64,000 nt of DNA from Lycocorax pyrrhopterus obiensis. Its lineage: Eukaryota; Chordata; Aves; Passeriformes; Paradisaeidae. Below, one piece after another: positions 63,270-64,000 of this stretch. Position 1 is the first letter of the stretch. The number at the start of each line of letters is the position of its first letter. The stretch lies in the NCBI GenBank assembly GCA_014706295.1, contig JACSVZ010000002.1, positions 109,318,930 through 109,382,929 on the forward strand, read 5' to 3'. Under the pieces are notes generated by a model. It had not been told where the DNA came from. It saw only the letters and a program-made list of their open reading frames with translations, and did no database searches. A program made the position numbers and the translations under genes.

Positions 63270-64000
63270 AACAAAACCTTTTCCATGCACACCAAACAAG
63301 AAGACATGCAACCACAAAAGTGTTCTTCAAGTACATAAACAACAAGCAGAAACAGGAAAGGTGAATTATATCACCAATGATGCTGAAAGGACCGAGGTTT
63401 TCAAGACTTTCTTCAATTCTGTCTTTATGTTGGGCCTGGCCTTGGGAACAAAAATCCAGGTTGCTGTAAACACAGTCCCACCAACAGTAAAGGAAGATTT
63501 GGTGCGTGAACTATTACAGGAGATTGGTCCCTAAAAGTCAATGGGCTGTGACAATATCCACCCAAGGGCATTGTTAGGAGAACTGGCTGACATTGTTGTG
63601 AGGCCGCTCTCCACAATCTTTGAGAAGCCTTGGAGATCCAGGGATGTCCCAGGAGACTGGCAGAAGACTAATTCCACTCCCACCTACAAGAAGGTCTTAA
63701 AGGAGGATTCAGGAAATTATAGGCTCATCAGTCTTACCTCAGTCCCAAGGAATGTTATGGAACAAATCCTCATAGGGGCTATCTTAAGTCAGATGAAGCA
63801 CAAGATTGGGAAAAGCCAGTACAGATTCACCAAGGGCACATCATACTTGACAAACTTGATCACTTTCTACAACAAAATAACCTGTTCACTGGACGTGGGG
63901 TGAGGTGGACACTGTCTACCTGGATTTCTCCAAGGCTTTTGACGTGGTTTCCCACAGCCTCCTTCTGCAGAAAGTGGTGCGTTATGATCCAGACATGTGG
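63270..64000 (+). mobile_element. CR1-type LINE, ORF2 reverse transcriptase, runs off the window
   Basis: The plus-strand reverse transcriptase region is readable from DAERTEVFKTFFNSVF (about 63380) through NIHPRALLGELADIVVRPLS (63555) and VPGDWQKTNSTPTYKK to SLTSVPRNVMEQILIGAIL. Then comes motif A, YLDFSKAFDVVSH, near 63920-63960, with its catalytic Asp intact. It is broken by a TAA at 63532-63534 and a frameshift near 63900. The 5' limit is approximate. The 3' part lies beyond 64000. Confidence 0.92.

Overview
The window looks like intronic DNA from a bird, most likely a neoavian and possibly a passerine. The evidence is a set of chicken-repeat-1 (CR1) LINE pieces, several with the typical bird 3' end (repeats of the type attctatgattctat), and a solo LTR of a family I recognise as common in such genomes. 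The rest is AT-rich, non-coding vertebrate sequence. There is no bacterial or phage content: no operons, rRNA, tRNA or CRISPR array were seen. Most open frames in the window are chance readings of intron DNA.

One protein-coding exon is well supported. It lies on the minus strand at 18802-19085 and encodes 94 whole codons of NOL4 (nucleolar protein 4), with a proper acceptor and donor. Everything else is therefore probably NOL4 intron: roughly 18.8 kb downstream (1-18801) and 45 kb upstream (19086-64000) in the sense of transcription. No other canonical NOL4 exon was recognised.

Layout from left to right: 1-10030 is unassigned intron with a short GC-rich patch at 3640-3960. A candidate, unproven alternative 3' gene end lies at 10030-10969 on the minus strand; it has two exons in phase with the NOL4 exon, a stop and an AATAAA. 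An enhancer-like block is at 14205-14480. An ERV-type solo LTR with a perfect 5-bp target duplication is at 17735-18344, on the plus strand and only 457 bp from the exon. A GC-rich block with an 18-bp tandem repeat is at 22100-23400, followed by a CR1 tail. A TA microsatellite lies at 26.3 kb. Possible regulatory blocks lie at 32.3, 39.0, 39.7 and 43.1 kb. A cluster of CR1 tails is at 43.4-45.8 kb, a MIR-like SINE at 48.15 kb, a 2.65-kb decayed CR1 at 51.13-53.78 kb, and two more CR1 copies in opposite orientation at 62.3-64.0 kb, the last running off the window.

I see no novel multi-gene system. The most useful leads are the phase-compatible alternative terminal exons at 10-11 kb and the antisense LTR next to the NOL4 exon. 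Both rest on reading splice sites by eye and need transcript data.
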